A stretch of DNA of 64,000 bases from Tenrec ecaudatus (GCF_050624435.1 NC_134535.1:121383731-121447730); one strand, 5' to 3'; positions 34,231-47,253 are shown, numbered from the stretch's first letter. The notes: a model not told the origin generated them from the sequence alone. Program-made: numbers and translations.

Positions 34231-37200
34231 GTCGATTCAGCCCATGATGGGAGCTTTCAAATCTAAGGGACCCAAACTAGCTCTGCAAATACATTTCATC
34301 GCTTGGTTTACAGAAATTCAGTAAAGCTATTTATGTTACTGACAAAGTGGAACCTCAGCTGGCCATTCAGCGACCAGTGCACCGAAGGCGGCGGCGTCAG
34401 GCCATCTACTTTAACACCCAGCATGGTCGCGTTATTTCTACAGTGGACCGGTGGCTGATTGCAAATCTTGGGGTGTCCGGTAACTTTCGGGCTCCCCATT
34501 CCTTTATAGTCATTCATGTCCAGTGTGTGTAAGGCAGCTTGTGTAGAAGGACAGAGAAGGCCAGGTCTGGAGGGGTTAGGCCGACCGTAGACATAGGAGT
34601 ATGGAGGTGCTTAAATGCCACAGAATGCATTAGGAGTGCAAAACGGGGAGTGATTAATTCTACCAGAGGGGATTCTTGAAAACTTACCAGAGGACGTGAC
34701 ATTTGAGTCGCATTTCGAAATAACTAAATAGCAAAACCATGGCCATTGAGTCGATTCTGACGTATAGCGGTCTTTATTACTTGGGGCTTCCAAGGGCCTA
34801 CATATTTATTGGAGCAGACAACCTCATCTGTCTCGTGCAGATAGTGGTAGGTTTGGACTGCTGACATTACAGTTAGCAGCCCAGTGCCTAAGCCATTGTG
34901 TCACCAAGGGTTGTGAATCTTGAAATAAGGTTAGGCGTTATATATCTTCTGAGGTAAAAAGGCAGTCAGACTGGGAGAACAGCATGGGCACCAGGGAAGG
35001 TAAAGAAGCGCCCTGCTGCGTCTCTGACAGTTCTCATATTGAATTCTATTCTCTTGCAACATGGACTGTTCAACTAGACAGTTTTTTGTTAGGTACTGAG
35101 AAAATGGAAATATAAAATTAAGGGTACAATAATGTGCAAGATTCTTTATTTTCCCTCAAAGAGTTATGTCTGAGTAGGAGGAACAGACATGAAACTTACC
35201 ATTAAAAGCAGTGTGGATAGATATTAAACTCTATCTTCATGCTTTGCACAGAATTCTTTAAGAGCATGAAAAGACCACACACTAGTCAGAGGGAAGCGTT
35301 TTTGTTGGAAATTCATGGTAACTTTGGACATAAAAGAGCCCTGGTGGCAGGTTGGGTTATACCTTTGGGCTGCTAACCACAACATCAGCAGTTAGAAACC
35401 ACCACCAGCTGCATAGGAGAAAGATGAGGCTTTTTACCTTAGTAAATATTTACAGTCTCAGAAACCCAGTGGGGCCATTCTACTCTGCTCTGTAGGGTCA
35501 CTTCGAGTCAGAATTGACTCATTAGCAATGAGTATAGACATACAGTTATTTGGGAACTGAAATCACCTTATTTTCTCTTGGTCCTCCCATGTATCTTCTA
35601 AATTTGTTGTTATGGAGCTAAGTATGAGGAGGCTTCAAAGAGTCTGGGAAAATGGAATTTCTGTGCAAACTCTTTGCAGCCCTCCCGTACACCTGAGTTC
35701 TGTGCTTTTCTTACGGGAAGCTATTTTCATTGCATGCCTGTGGATGCCATTTTAAAGTATCCTAACCTTATCAGGGGCATTCTGTGCCTTGACATTTTAA
35801 TCCATTTTTTATTGCCATGCTGTTCTATATTCATTTATCAATAGTAATCACAAAGATGATACCTAAAGCATACACCTCATTAACCCAAAACTGACTAAAC
35901 CTATTGCTCTTGGGTACTTTATTATTTTAGAACAATATGACCACTTTACATCTGTGCCTGGAAAATTGGTTCATGAGGAGAATGATGTGTTTGTATAACA
36001 GACATGATGCTTTAATATTAAATATAAATCACCTGTTAAACTGGCCACCTTTATTCAGAACCAGAACACAGTGTGTATGCTTACAAGTAGTCATAGTACT
36101 AAAGCACAAGTATTGCTGTAATTATGTATATTAATTGGAAGGAAAGTAATTAAAACATTATGGAGCAGTGAAAAGAGCAGGAGTATTGGAAGAAAGTAGA
36201 TCTAGATAGGAGTCATGTGTGATTTTAGACCAGTTACAGAATTGCTTTCTCACTAATGAATAGGGATAATAAAATCTACTTCTTAGGATTATTTTACAGA
36301 ATAGAAGATGCTCTGAAATACATAAGGAAATGTTAATTACAGCTTCAGATTTCTTTCCTAGTTCATAACATAGTGTAGGAGAATGGGCCTGATAAGCGAT
36401 CCCCGCAATGTATAGTGTAGGAATGGAATGTTAGCAAAGTAAAAATATTAGCAGTTGCCTCCAAGTTGATTCTGACTCATGTTAGCAGTGCTAGCTGCTA
36501 ACTCAAAGTTTGGTAGTTTGGGTTCACCCAGAAGCTTCTCAGAAAAAAGGCCCAGCATGCTACTTCCAAATTATCCGCCACCGAAAACCCTATGGAGTGC
36601 AGTTCCCCTGTGGACCAGATGAGGCTGCCGCGATGTTACGCTAGGGGGAAGGGAATAGTAATTCATTTCCATTTTCAGCAGGTTTGCTCTTATCAATGGA
36701 ATCTTTTCCCACTCCCCACAGGAAAGCTTAGGTATGCCAACAACAGCAATTACAAAAATGATGTCATGATCAGAAAAGAGGTAAGATTTTTTTTTCAGCC
36801 CTCCTTTTTTCCCCCCTTTTAATCTGTTTTCCAGATGTCGAATTCAGAGACGTAGCATGGTGGTCAAAGGACGTTGCTGTGAGCTTTACATAGGCTGGGA
36901 TGTAGCTCCTGCTCAAACCTCCTGGACCCATTTTCGATTTATTCTAAATTTTAATATCTTTTGCTGCTTCTTAGATTGAAGACTTCCTGTTTTATGTGAT
37001 CATTATTGCTGGGCCCTTTTTTGTTTATTTTTTTCCTAGTTTTGTATATTTTCCTGTATAGTAAAGCCAGGATGAGTGGACTTGTGACGACAGTAACTGA
37101 AATAAGAATTACCTGGGTGCCTGGAAGGGGAGGGTGGGGGACATTGGGCTTTCATCCCAATGGGCACAAGAAGGAGAAACTGTTCCAAAGGTGACTGTGG

Positions 37201-40200
37201 TGACAGTTCTACACCCTTCTTAATATGATTGAACTATTGAATTTTTCTGATGTGTTCATGATAGGTCAATAAAACTAATTTAAAAACATGATGCTACAGG
37301 GATCCCCTTCATACATGCATGAGTTTATTCCTAACAAAATGTATTTAAACAAGTGTGTGCAACTAGTGGGTGGTTATAGACAATTCATTCCCTAATACAC
37401 TCATCTCAGTCTAGTTAAGGGTGCCTTAAAGATAAAGGCCCAATCACTATAGTGAACTCTAAAGGAGTGTATGGGCCTTTTACATTCAAGGCAGAGAGCT
37501 TAGCTCGGAAGGGGATGGTGAAGGTTTTTGATAGATTTTTCTCAAAGACCCAGAACGATCATGGGGGCATTCTCGTGAAGCTTTAAGACAATGGACATCA
37601 GCGTTGGTGAGAAAAAGCCCAGGAAAGTTGCACTTAGGAAGTTTTTTCACCATCAGAATAATGCACCTGTTCATTCTTTTTGCTGTTGTTTATGTGGCTT
37701 TAAAAATCTTTTTTTGTGGCTTTAAAAATCTTTTTATTTTCCTCAGTGTTATTGGCACATAATCCACATATCATGCAATTCAATTGTTATGTCAAGAATT
37801 GTACAATCAATACCACAATCAATTTTCTCCCCCCATGATTAAATCACCTTTAAAATGAGTTGTGTAATCACATTCAATTCTAGTGCTCCCTTCCCCACTT
37901 GTCTTCATTGCTTACTCCCCAAATCCCCTCACCCTCCCTATCCCCCATCCCCCGCTGCATCCCCTCTAAACCCTTGCATCAGTTACTATTTCTGCATTCA
38001 CTCCTTCTGGGCTTCATAAACTGGGACACCCAGGAGAAACACTAAAGAACAAAAACAAAATGAAGTGGTAAGGATAAAGCAATAGTAATGTAAAGATAAA
38101 AATACCAACTATGAGCAAGAAAGAAAAGCCCGCCATCAATATTTAAAAAGCCAGGGAAGGAATTTTTGTCATGGAATAAGCAAGAGACCCTTGCACCTAG
38201 AACAAATTCAGGTTGGGTCTAGAGGGAGGCCAGCTGACAAAGTATCAGGTTTGATCCAGGATAATCAGCATTACAATGGTTTATGTGTGATAGTAAGGCA
38301 CTGCAGACCTTTGCCTGTGGCTACAGGGCATCTGCCAGCAGCTTAATCTGACTAGGTGCTCTGCAGATGGGTTAGGGGCGCCCACTGACCTCCACAGCCT
38401 TCCACAAATTGGGTGCTCACATTTTCACTCGGATGCTTGTCTGTCATCATATTTGGATTTTGTACTTGTCATCTCTGGATCACACAGCTGGTGTGCTTCT
38501 CTTCCATGTGGACTTAACGGACTCCTTGCTTATTTGGCCTGTTTATTCTACAAAGGTAGCAGGGACAAGGCTGTCCGATAGACATTTAATTGGGAAATCT
38601 TACCTCATCTGCCTTACGTCTCCAGTCTTGCCCTTTCAGACTGCTTTTTGTTCCTCAAACTGAATAGAGTAAAAAGAACATGATAGAAGCCTCTCAAGGA
38701 TGCCAAAAGGGATGTGGTGTAAATCACAGAGCCCAGAATTCCTCTGGGAAGGATAAGTGAGGTGGAAATACTCTGTGCCTCCAGAGTACATAGATGTGCA
38801 GGGAAGAGAGCTGTACGTTTTGACAGTTTTGCTTAATAAATGCTTCTATAATTTTTTAACACTACTTTTTGACTTAGGTTTGTACACCTAAGACTGAAGA
38901 GAAGGAGCCTGTTGAGATTGAAAAGTAATTCAGTTTCAAGTACACATAACTGAAGCATCTGTAGCAATGAAAGAAGTTTTTTGGGTATATGAAGTTCCAT
39001 GTTATTATATAATCAAATATTAAAATTAATCTTATAATTATTTTTGTCTTTTAATTTACTATAAGGGGCCTTCAAAAATTTTTGGAAAAAGAATTAAAAG
39101 ATAGTGGAATCTTTCCATCAACATTTCGAACCCCGCATGCATTTAAAATAATTGATTAATTAAGATATAAAGATGTAAGATTAGGTGTAAAAAATTCAAA
39201 GAGCTAACTGATAAAATGCTTGATATTTATATCTTTTTTTTTTAACCTCATTGACCATACACTGCCATCATTAATTTGCTGATTTAAGACATAATGTTTC
39301 AAAGATAGGATATAGGGTATTAAAAGGGGTTAGTCATAAGAAGAGCTATAATAATATTATTATATTAGATTAATATTAGGGCTTGTAAGTCCTTTTCAAT
39401 GTTTCTGAGTTGCGGGAGCAAACATGCCAAAAAAAACCCTTTTTTTGTCCCTTCTAGGCTTATGTTCACAAAAGTGTAATGGAAGAACTGAAGAGAATCA
39501 TTGATGACAGTGAAATTACAAAAGAAGATGATGCTTTGTGGCCACCTCCTGACAGGGTTGGCCGGCAGGTTTGTGTTTCCTAATTCTTTAAATGCATAAA
39601 TGTTCACAATTGGTAATGTAATTGTTATGTTTCATCTTATGTATTTATGAGTCTTCGTTAAATCTTGATTTTTCTATTTAGTGGCCTCAGATTACTATTT
39701 TTTTCACTTAGCTTCATGTTCCATAAGTCAAGTACATCACTCTAAATCTAGACTTTTTTCTGGATAGTCTTCCCCGTAGCCACCATTCAAAACCAGGATG
39801 TCTTTACACTTAATCATTTCCATTGTATGGTAACTGCTTTTAGTAGGAGTAACTATATCTTGTTTGCCAAATGGAGAGTTATGATTTTAATTGACTATGT
39901 AAAGTTCACTTTCTCCATATTTATAACCTTTATAATTCTTATGTCCTAAAGAAGAATTTGATTGGTTTCTTTGTTTTTGTTTTTTTGCCTCTCATAGTCC
40001 TTCAGAGTAATTGATGTTTCTCAAAGGCCTTCTGAAGAACTCTCAAGGCCTAATCTCAGCCTGTAGAAAGACAGTTTGGTTTCTGACTTGGGTCTGTTCA
40101 ACTCTTGGAGAAGTGAGATGCGACTCTGGAAGAAATGTTTCATTTCACTTTTGTCAATTCTTGAGGAGTATATCTTAGCTCACCTTCTTTGACTAGAAGA

Positions 40201-43052
40201 AATGTGGAGAAATCTAACAGATGCTGACACTCTGTAGCAGTAACTTAACTCTTCTCTGTAAGGAAACATTATGTAGGAAAGCAAAGGTAATAGCTAATAT
40301 ACTTGTTTTATACATTGTAAACATTTTAAAAAGTAAATTTAGATTCAGTTGGTTGTAATGCACATAGAGACCGAAAACAAACGATTGTGCAGCCTCAGCC
40401 TCAAGAGAGAGACCAGGACTTTATCTGTTTACTTGATAATGTGTTTGTGCTTTTGGTTAGTGGGTAAGTTTAAGCATGCACCAGAAATTATCAGCATGAT
40501 CATTAAGTCGTTGCTTAAGAGCCTTGATGAGTTGATCTTTTGATGTATATTGCAAACTGCACAGCCTGTCTTTATAGCATCTATTTATCACTCGTATGCG
40601 TCGAAATCGGCTCAATAACATTGAGTTTGGTGGCTTAGTGAGTTAACCATTGGGCTCCAATATGAGATGGTCGGCTTCCATAACATTTGTGGTCTTATCA
40701 ACCCTAAGGAGCAGATCACTCTGTCCTTATAGGGTCACTATGAGTTGGATTGACTCTATGGTAGTGAATTTGTTTTTGTTTTGAGACTTTTCAATATAAT
40801 TTGAAAATTTCTGGCGGACATAGCAAGAAATTTAGATTTGCAGGTAATATGGAAAACAAGTGGCATACTAGGACATTTGTGTTTTGTATTTTTGTTACTC
40901 ATTTTAATTCCTTTGTAAAGTCAAGGATGTCAGTTGAGGTATCTTCATTATCATTCAATGGTTATAAATATTAACTTCTTCCCCTGTATTTTATGAGTTC
41001 TCAGTATCAGATTTGTAAAATTAGGTTAATAAAGGTTAATTAAACCTTAATAGAGGTTACTAAAGTTGAATTGTAGGGATTGCAGGGACTGAAGGTAAAG
41101 CCCCTATTTACCAATAGAGTGTGGCACCCGGTAGGCTTTAAAGTGATCGTTAATAATTTGTATAACCTATCAAAATGGAGATACTATATTAATTTGAAAA
41201 TAGATTTATATCTGTATAATTGTTGTCTTAGAACATTGTACTTCAAAGTGATGCATTAAAGGTTTACTGACATGACATAAGGAACATTTCTATGCCGTTC
41301 TTAAGTATGTTGCTCGTCATTATGTAGTATCCCCTGCGTGAGGAGTCTGAGAAGCACTTCTCAGTTTGTTCTACTGTTGGGAGTAGTCCTCAGAAATAGT
41401 CAAGCAGAATTTTGTTGTAAAGACATATTTTCATGTATAACAGATTGCTTCATATCTTCTCCAATGATTTGATAGAAAATTTGCAGCCAAAATTGAGACC
41501 TTTTATTTTTTTTAGCAGTGGTACAGATAGCTTCTGGAATGGATTTTTATATTAACTACATTGCTGGATCTCTGTTTTTCTTTCTTAGGAACTTGAAATT
41601 GTAATAGGAGATGAACACATTTCTTTTACCACATCCAAAATTGGTTCCCTTATTGATGTAAATCAGTCAAAGTAAGTATGTTAATTATTTGTTGTCAAAT
41701 TGAGTTATAACTTTTAAGAATCATGTTTGGACTATAGCCCGTTTGTTTGCTAAGATAATTTTAATGTCACCCAATCATATAATTTTGTATATTGTTAAAG
41801 ACTTGGAATTTGGTTTGCTAGATAAGTTAGGAGACTATTTTACTGATTCAGTAATTATATATAATAATATTAAAATTTAATTATTAATTAAAAAGTATGG
41901 ACATAGTGTCAAAGAATTAAAAAATAAAAAAGATGTCCTTACTGAACTGTATGTGCTTTTTCAGTCTCATCTCATACCAATCCTCCTTGTGTTTAATACT
42001 TGAAAGGAAAGGGAAATACCCAGTGTAGCTTAAGTATGTCTTCCCAAGGTTTCCCTTCTCCCTTGAGCCTTTGTAGTACACTACCATTGTCTAAAAAGTC
42101 TTCTTCCTACTTCCTTGCCTCAGAAATGTCCACTGTACTAAATTGTCATACATTATCTGTGTACCTTACTGTTTAGAGTATAGCCTCATGAGAATCTTGG
42201 TGTACCTCCAAAATCAGCATAGTGCCTGACATATAATAGGTGCTTTATGAATATTTGTTAGGGAATAATAGGACCAGGTGAATGCATAATAATTTGACCA
42301 CAAAAGACTGTGTTCACAAGGATTAACCAAATGTTTTCAATAATTAGTTCCCAGCAGGGGAGGATGTATCATTCATACTTTGGTGGGCGTGCAGAGTTTG
42401 GGGGCAGGAATCTCAGAATACGCATCAGAACCCTTTAGCATTCGACGTTTGTCTTTGACCAAGTCACATGACTTCTGGCAACCTGTCCTAGGCTGATGAT
42501 AATCGCAAACACTGGACCGATTCTGTTATACAGAAAATGCTCATTGAAACATTGCTAGTTGAAAACATTTCCAAATGTCTAAGAAAGATAGAATTATTGA
42601 AAAAATTAGTGAATTATTTTTAATGTTATGGAAAATAGCAAAGGAGGAGATTTCAGTTATGGGAAAGAAGAAAGAAAGCATACCAAAGTAATATTATCCC
42701 TGAAGGGCAGTGGCATAATAGTAGTATGAGTGTTGATTTTTCTCATCTGTATGATTGAATCTTTGTGTATTTTAAAAAATGAATTGTGTAGTGTATTCAT
42801 TTTGGTAGCCTGCAGATTCCTTTCACCTGAGTAACTTAAAGGTAATTATTTTATAGTTTCACATTAATTTTGTTTTGTTTTAGGAATTAAGTTAGAAAAC
42901 TACATTGTTTGTTCTCTTGAGCAAAAAGTAACTTTTATGTTTTTAATTTCAGGGATCCTGAAGGCCTACGAGTGTTTTATTATTTGGTACAAGACCTGAA
43001 ATGTTTAGTTTTCAGTCTTATTGGATTACATTTCAAGATTAAACCAATCTAA
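34026..43052 (+). CDS. MAGOHB: MAGOHB, exon junction complex core protein; 5 coding exons
   Basis: Joined exons 34026-34119, 36722-36780, 39458-39568, 41589-41671 and 42953-43052 total 447 nt and give 148 aa with TAA at 43050-43052. The protein is almost identical to Mago nashi: [56 protein letters not shown] and [15 protein letters not shown]. Mago binds RBM8A/Y14, and the dimer locks eIF4A3 on spliced mRNA about 24 nt upstream of exon junctions, serving mRNA localisation, export and nonsense-mediated decay. MAGOHB rather than MAGOH is called because the N-terminus MSLASDF is two residues longer than the MAGOH start (148 against 146 aa), the gene has introns, and it lies between STYK1 and KLRA. 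The start codon has A at -3. Nothing looks broken. Confidence 0.97.
34733..34915 (-). repeat. AfroSINE, antisense, in MAGOHB intron 1
   Basis: GGCCATTGAGTCGATTCTGA, GGAGCAGACAACCTCATCTG and ACAGTTAGCAGCCCAGTGCC. Confidence 0.85.
35335..35540 (+). repeat. AfroSINE, sense, near full length, in MAGOHB intron 1
   Basis: AGCCCTGGTGGCAGGTTGGG, GGGCTGCTAACCACAACATC, TCTGTAGGGTCACTTCGAGT and CAGAATTGACTCATTAGCAA. Confidence 0.85.
36450..36650 (-). repeat. possible composite AfroSINE pieces
   Basis: GCAGTTGCCTCCAAGTTGAT suggests an antisense tail, followed by a short sense-like piece (CTGCTAACTCAAAGTTTGG). Strongly diverged; orientation of the second piece is uncertain. Confidence 0.4.
36722..36780 (+). 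CDS. MAGOHB: MAGOHB coding exon 2
   Basis: Acceptor TCCCCACAG, donor GTAAGA. Encodes [19 protein letters not shown], ending in phase 0 after residue 51. Confidence 0.96.
37740..38030 (-). repeat. old L1 3' UTR, antisense, in MAGOHB intron 2
   Basis: TTATTGGCACATAATCCACA, AATACCACAATCAATTTTCT and CCCTTGCATCAGTTACTATT match L1M-type reverse-strand sequence. Confidence 0.6.
39458..39568 (+). CDS. MAGOHB: MAGOHB coding exon 3
   Basis: Exactly 37 codons, acceptor CCTTCTAG, donor GTTTGT. Encodes [20 protein letters not shown] and [17 protein letters not shown]. Confidence 0.96.
40618..40785 (+). repeat. AfroSINE, sense, in MAGOHB intron 3
   Basis: TTGGTGGCTTAGTGAGTTAA, CTTATAGGGTCACTATGAGT and TGGATTGACTCTATGGTAGT. 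Confidence 0.8.
41589..41671 (+). CDS. MAGOHB: MAGOHB coding exon 4
   Basis: Acceptor TTTCTTAG, donor GTAAGT. Encodes [20 protein letters not shown] and LIDVNQS, with the next Lys codon split after two bases. Confidence 0.96.
42953..43052 (+). CDS. MAGOHB: MAGOHB coding exon 5
   Basis: Acceptor AATTTCAG. Encodes [20 protein letters not shown] and [12 protein letters not shown], then TAA. Confidence 0.96.
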
Positions 43053-43081
43053 ATGTATACTTCTGAACTATTTGTATATTT

Positions 43082-43087
43082 AATAAA
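43082..43087 (+). terminator. MAGOHB: MAGOHB proximal poly(A) signal
   Basis: AATAAA 30 nt after the stop codon, followed by a G/T-rich stretch (GGGATGGGAAGGGGTGGG). It would give a very short 3' UTR. Confidence 0.6.
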
Positions 43088-43251
43088 GGGATGGGAAGGG
43101 GTGGGTTTATTTTTCATTTGTAATATTGGGATTTTTATGAATGTGAATCAAATTTTCTTTTGTATGCAAACGGAACATAGGAAAATATAAAAAGGCTTAA
43201 TGGTGTCTTTTAGGTGCAAGTGGGTTGGCCAGTCTTTCACTAAAGCCTGTA

Positions 43252-43257
43252 AATAAA
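43252..43257 (+). terminator. MAGOHB: MAGOHB distal poly(A) signal
   Basis: A second AATAAA, 200 nt after the stop codon, in AT-rich sequence. Together with the proximal copy it suggests alternative polyadenylation. Confidence 0.5.
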
Positions 43258-43259
43258 AA

Positions 43260-44640
43260 CTACTTGTCATTGAGATTTTATTCCAATTAAAGATATCAAA
43301 GCCTAGTGAAGCGTATTTCCTTCAAGACAGCGTCTTTCCGGTTCACTGTAGAAGTACTGATGTTGTTGTAATATATCCATCTGTGTCAGAAGTTCACTCA
43401 GGTAGAAATATGTAGCCAGATGCCCCACCCACAACAAAGTAGATGACTGACTGACTGGAGGGTGAGCTCAGAGTCTGCTGAGCAGATTCCCAATAGTGAG
43501 CAACCACGTGCGATAATTGTTGCTTAAAATCATTATCTTCCTCAGACCCCATGTAACAGAGTGGGAAGGAACATTGATTAAGAATCTAATAGAGTGGAGA
43601 GAACCTTGATTTCAGAATTAAATTCTTAATTATGGATCAGCATTTTATAGTATTTTCCCTTTTATGCCCTGAGTAGCTTTATTATCCCTTAATGACACCT
43701 AGTCCAAATAGCTGTCAGGAATCCTCACCACCACCCCCGCTTATTTGACCGGGCTGATACAATTTCCGAGGCGGCCCTCTTGTGTGGTTATTTAGCAACT
43801 GGAGGAAGAGGTGATTGCTGTTTGGTTGGCTGGTTGGTTGTTACCTAGTTGAGACGATACAGAAGCGCTAAAACTAGGATATGTGAAGACACCTTTTATA
43901 GCCAGGACAAAAAGGAAAGTGGCATATTGGGAGAAGGAACCCTAGAACGAGTCATTGATCTTTGTTGTTTTACAATAGATGCAGTGGCCTACAGAGTGGG
44001 GCCTAGGACTCCTAAGAAGGGGACCTGGCTGGGGGCTTTTTCTCCCACAAGGAACGCACAGTTTCCCTTCCAGCGGCATCTCACTTCCGCTGGGGGCGGG
44101 AAACAGCACCACCACAAACAGATGGGGACCCCTTGGGGGTTTGAATGTGTGATTCAGGGGTTTCAAAGGTGTGACTAGAAACTGGTAAGCTAGCGACCAA
44201 AGTACCAGTCAGGAAGGAGTGGGTAAATGTGGTTTCCCAGATGAAATTTTTAGTAGCAAAACACCCGGGAAAGAAACGAATGCTTGATCCATTGTGTGTG
44301 TGTCACCGAGTGAATCTGGTAGAGTGTGCGTGAGTATTCAGAACATTCTTCAGGTTTCTCACTTGTGTGTTCTATTAACAGTAGTGACACGCACAGTTTG
44401 TTGCTTTAAACAGTTTTACATCAGTATTACCTGGTTATGCTCTAAATCAGAGATTAGTAATAGAAAGCAGGGCTTAGAGGCTATAGCTAAATAGTTCAGC
44501 TTTCCGTCATGAATCTCATGTCTTTCTGTAGCTGAAAATTGTAGATTTTAGTTCATGTAAAAATATCTTGTAATTACAGTTACAAAGCCCAACACACCCT
44601 TAAGTTTACCAGGGAGTACCCCCCAGAACTCAGAAAAATA
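43260..44640. other. Region 3' of MAGOHB
   Basis: No gene or repeat that I can name. Small open frames here have no family features. Confidence 0.5.
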
Positions 44641-45833
44641 CCCCCCTCCCTATATTTTGTTTAAAAAAAAAAACCTTAACCCCTTCAAAGTACCATTTTT
44701 CAAATCTGCTATTCTATTTTTTGGAAACGTTTTTCAAACATCAGATTGGGTGGCTGACAGCACCTCCCTTATTTTCTTCACCTCTACATCGTCAACTCGC
44801 TGTCATTTCATGTCCCTCTTCATTTGCAACAAGTCACATGGAGGGATGTCAGGTGAGTAAGATGGGTGGGGCAAGAGAGGCATGCTGGGTTTTTTTGCGT
44901 GCCTCAAAACTGGCATACAGATACGGCTGCATGAGCAGGTATGTTGTGGCAAAACCAGTCTCCCATGTGCCACAAATCAGGCCTTTTTTTGGTCAGTTAT
45001 GTCACATACTGTTATGCTTGATTAACAGTCTGATATGGTGGAATAAACAAGTGCACTATCTTCCTCATATCAAAACAACAAATGAACATTGTTTTGATCT
45101 TTGCACTTGAGCTTTTTGTGGGCGAGGTGACAGTGGTGTCTTCCACTGACTTGATGTTTGCTTTTGGGGTTGTAACAATAGCAACTTGTCACCTTAGGAC
45201 AAAAAGTCTGGGTTGCTTTGGAGCTGTGCTTTGAAAGCCAGGCCTGTTTCCTCTTGATGCTCTTCCTGGTCAGTTGGAATCCAGGGCACACATCTCACAA
45301 GGACCCATCTCATTCTCGAGAATGAGAATAACTTTAATCTTCCATTAAAGTTGTTGAACTAAGCTCCAAGATAGTCCAGATAACTTCCTCATCTCTTCAA
45401 CGGTCCGTTGTCTGTTGAGTGCATGGATTTGGTTGACCTTTTTGTTGACGGACATCCAGAAGGAGGTTGTCATCAGTTGACATTTCACCTTTCTGAAAGG
45501 AGAAAACCACTAGAGCGCTGGAGTTTTCCTACAGTGCTGTCCTTGTAAGCTTTCAACAACAAAACAGTTTCTGTGGCCTTTTTCCTGAACAGGAAAAAAA
45601 AATTCATAGCTGCATGCTGTTCTATCAGCACAAAACATTGAGGTTCAAGTGAAACTGCTTTTATGAAAACATTCACTGTGACCAGAGAGAACCTTCCCAG
45701 GTGAAGCCACTGGTTGCACTAACTCAGAGCGAGTTGCTGGGAAAAATGCAAACAGAAAGCTTTGCCCAACTAAGCTTCCCGTTTTTTATTGTTTGGTGGT
45801 GGTGGTGGTGGGGCACCCCCTTATATATTGAGG
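44640..45833 (-). mobile_element. mariner-family transposon relic, antisense copy
   Basis: Its strand-reversed sequence parallels the sense copy at 45990-46840 along most of their lengths: GTCAGGTGAGTAAGATGG, GCCACAAATCAGGCC, TGATTAACAGTCTGATATGG and TTGACATTTCACCTTTCTGA all have inverted counterparts there. It keeps about 370 bp (roughly 45070-45440) that the other copy lacks. The transposase frame is broken many times. Confidence 0.8.
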
Positions 45834-45989
45834 ATACAGAAACTATGAAAGGTAAAGAAATGTGGTCTAGTGTAATAAGAACTGTTTACCCTATCACCAG
45901 GTATAAGAATGTAAACCAAAATTTTAAAAGGCACAGAATTGCCAAGGCCTCGTGAGACAGTTTGATGAAAATAGTTGTGTGGCCACAGA

Positions 45990-46840
45990 ATACAAGGGGG
46001 TACTCTCCCATCCCCAATGGAAAAAGCTCCCCTGGGCAGAGCTTTTGTAGTGTACATCTTTCCCCCTAAAGGAGCATCGAACAACTTTCTCTGCACACCC
46101 CCAGTGGTGTCACCTGGGAAGGTTCTCAGGTCACAGTGAATTGTTTTGCAAAAGCAGTTTCACTCAGACTTGGGTTTTGTGATGGCTGATTGAAGAGAAC
46201 AGCAGGAGGCTGTGACATTTTGCTTCCTGCTCCGGACAAATGCCACAGAAGCGGCTGTGATACTGAACACAGCTTCCAAGGACTGGGCTGTGGGGAAACT
46301 CATGTAAGTGGTTTCCTCGTTTCAAAAAGGTGACTTGTCGATTGATGACAAACTCATGGATGCCCATCAACTTTCTGAATGGACAAAAACGTCGACTCGT
46401 AGTGCATTTGGAGTTTGATCCACCAGGTCAGACTGTTAATCAAGCTTTTCTATTGCGAGGTTCTGAAAAGACTGCCTAACTGTGTGACAAAACACCTGAT
46501 TTGTGGCAGACCAGGGACCGGTTTTACCAACACGACAATGCACCTGCTCACAGCCATCTCAGTGTGCCAGGTTTTGGCAACAAGCAGCATGCTCTATACA
46601 CCTTACTCACCTGACCTTTTTGTTTCTGCGAATGCAGCGGGACATCAAAGGTCAGTGATTTGATGACAGAAGAGGTGAAGAAAGAAACGAGAAACTCACC
46701 CAACAGATGAGTTTGAAAAATGTGTCCAAGAATGGAAGCACAGATTTGACAAATGTATTCAGTGTAATGGAGAGGACTTTGAAGGTGATAAGGTTGCTTT
46801 GTAAAAAAAATGAATACATAGCTTTTGTGGGTGGCGGGGT
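45990..46840 (+). mobile_element. mariner-family transposon relic, sense copy, internally deleted
   Basis: A frame around 46500-46620 reads TNTTMHLLTAISVCQVLA and YTPYSPDLF, a decayed form of the mariner transposase block H-D-N-A-P-x-H...YSPDL. The catalytic aspartate of HDN is not intact in this frame. Two copies in inverted orientation are separated by about 150 bp. Confidence 0.8.
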
Positions 46841-47253
46841 GCGTGGGGCATCAGTTTTTGGGTTTTTTTGCATCCCTTGTAGCTCTGGTGGTAGCTTGGT
46901 GGTGCCACTCTTCCAGATGTCTGCTCACCAAACCTGACGCAGCAGGTTGAGAGCCCAGCTCAATGTGTCAGGATTTCTGGATTGCAGAAATCTTCCAGTG
47001 ACTCAGGAACTTGGGAGGAAAAAAGAACCCTTAGGGACTTTGAAATAGATGAAATCCTACCTGTAGTACTAACCTCCTTTAACCTTCAAAAATCTATAGA
47101 GTGAAGGATACACTGGATGCATGAAGAAATAGGCTAAACGATTATAAGTTTATTCACATATTTACAGCTAAGAAGGCTTTTGAATGTTGGACATGGAATA
47201 ATATTTCACACGATGATAACTTATACGTGTGTCAAGTTCTTGTCCTGTGTTTT

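Larger units (their letters stand above)
34120..42952 (+). other. MAGOHB introns
   Basis: Intron 1 (34120-36721) holds AfroSINEs. Intron 2 (36781-39457) holds an old antisense L1 tail at 37740-38030. Intron 3 (39569-41588) holds one sense AfroSINE. Intron 4 (41672-42952) shows nothing. No other gene is supported. Confidence 0.65.

Noticed and set aside
34347-34532. Arginine-rich open frame just after MAGOHB exon 1
   Set aside because: It lies in intron 1, has no relation to Mago proteins, and the true exon 2 follows at 36722 with correct phase.
35625-35705. GGCTTCAAAGAGTCTGGGAAAA segment, with a similar one near 39065, as a miniature DNA transposon
   Set aside because: The resemblance to known mariner-derived MITEs is weak and I could not define termini.
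38870-38930. Possible extra MAGOHB exon after an ACTTAG acceptor (frame ends [12 protein letters not shown] and stop)
   Set aside because: It is not part of any Mago protein I know and the exon 2 to exon 3 join is already complete; left as chance or a retrocopy fragment.
34026-43052. MAGOHB as a retrocopy of MAGOH
   Set aside because: Four introns with proper splice sites exclude a processed copy.
46415-46663. 82-codon frame as a working transposase
   Set aside because: Only a fragment of the mariner domain, with the catalytic HDN block not intact and frameshifts on both sides.
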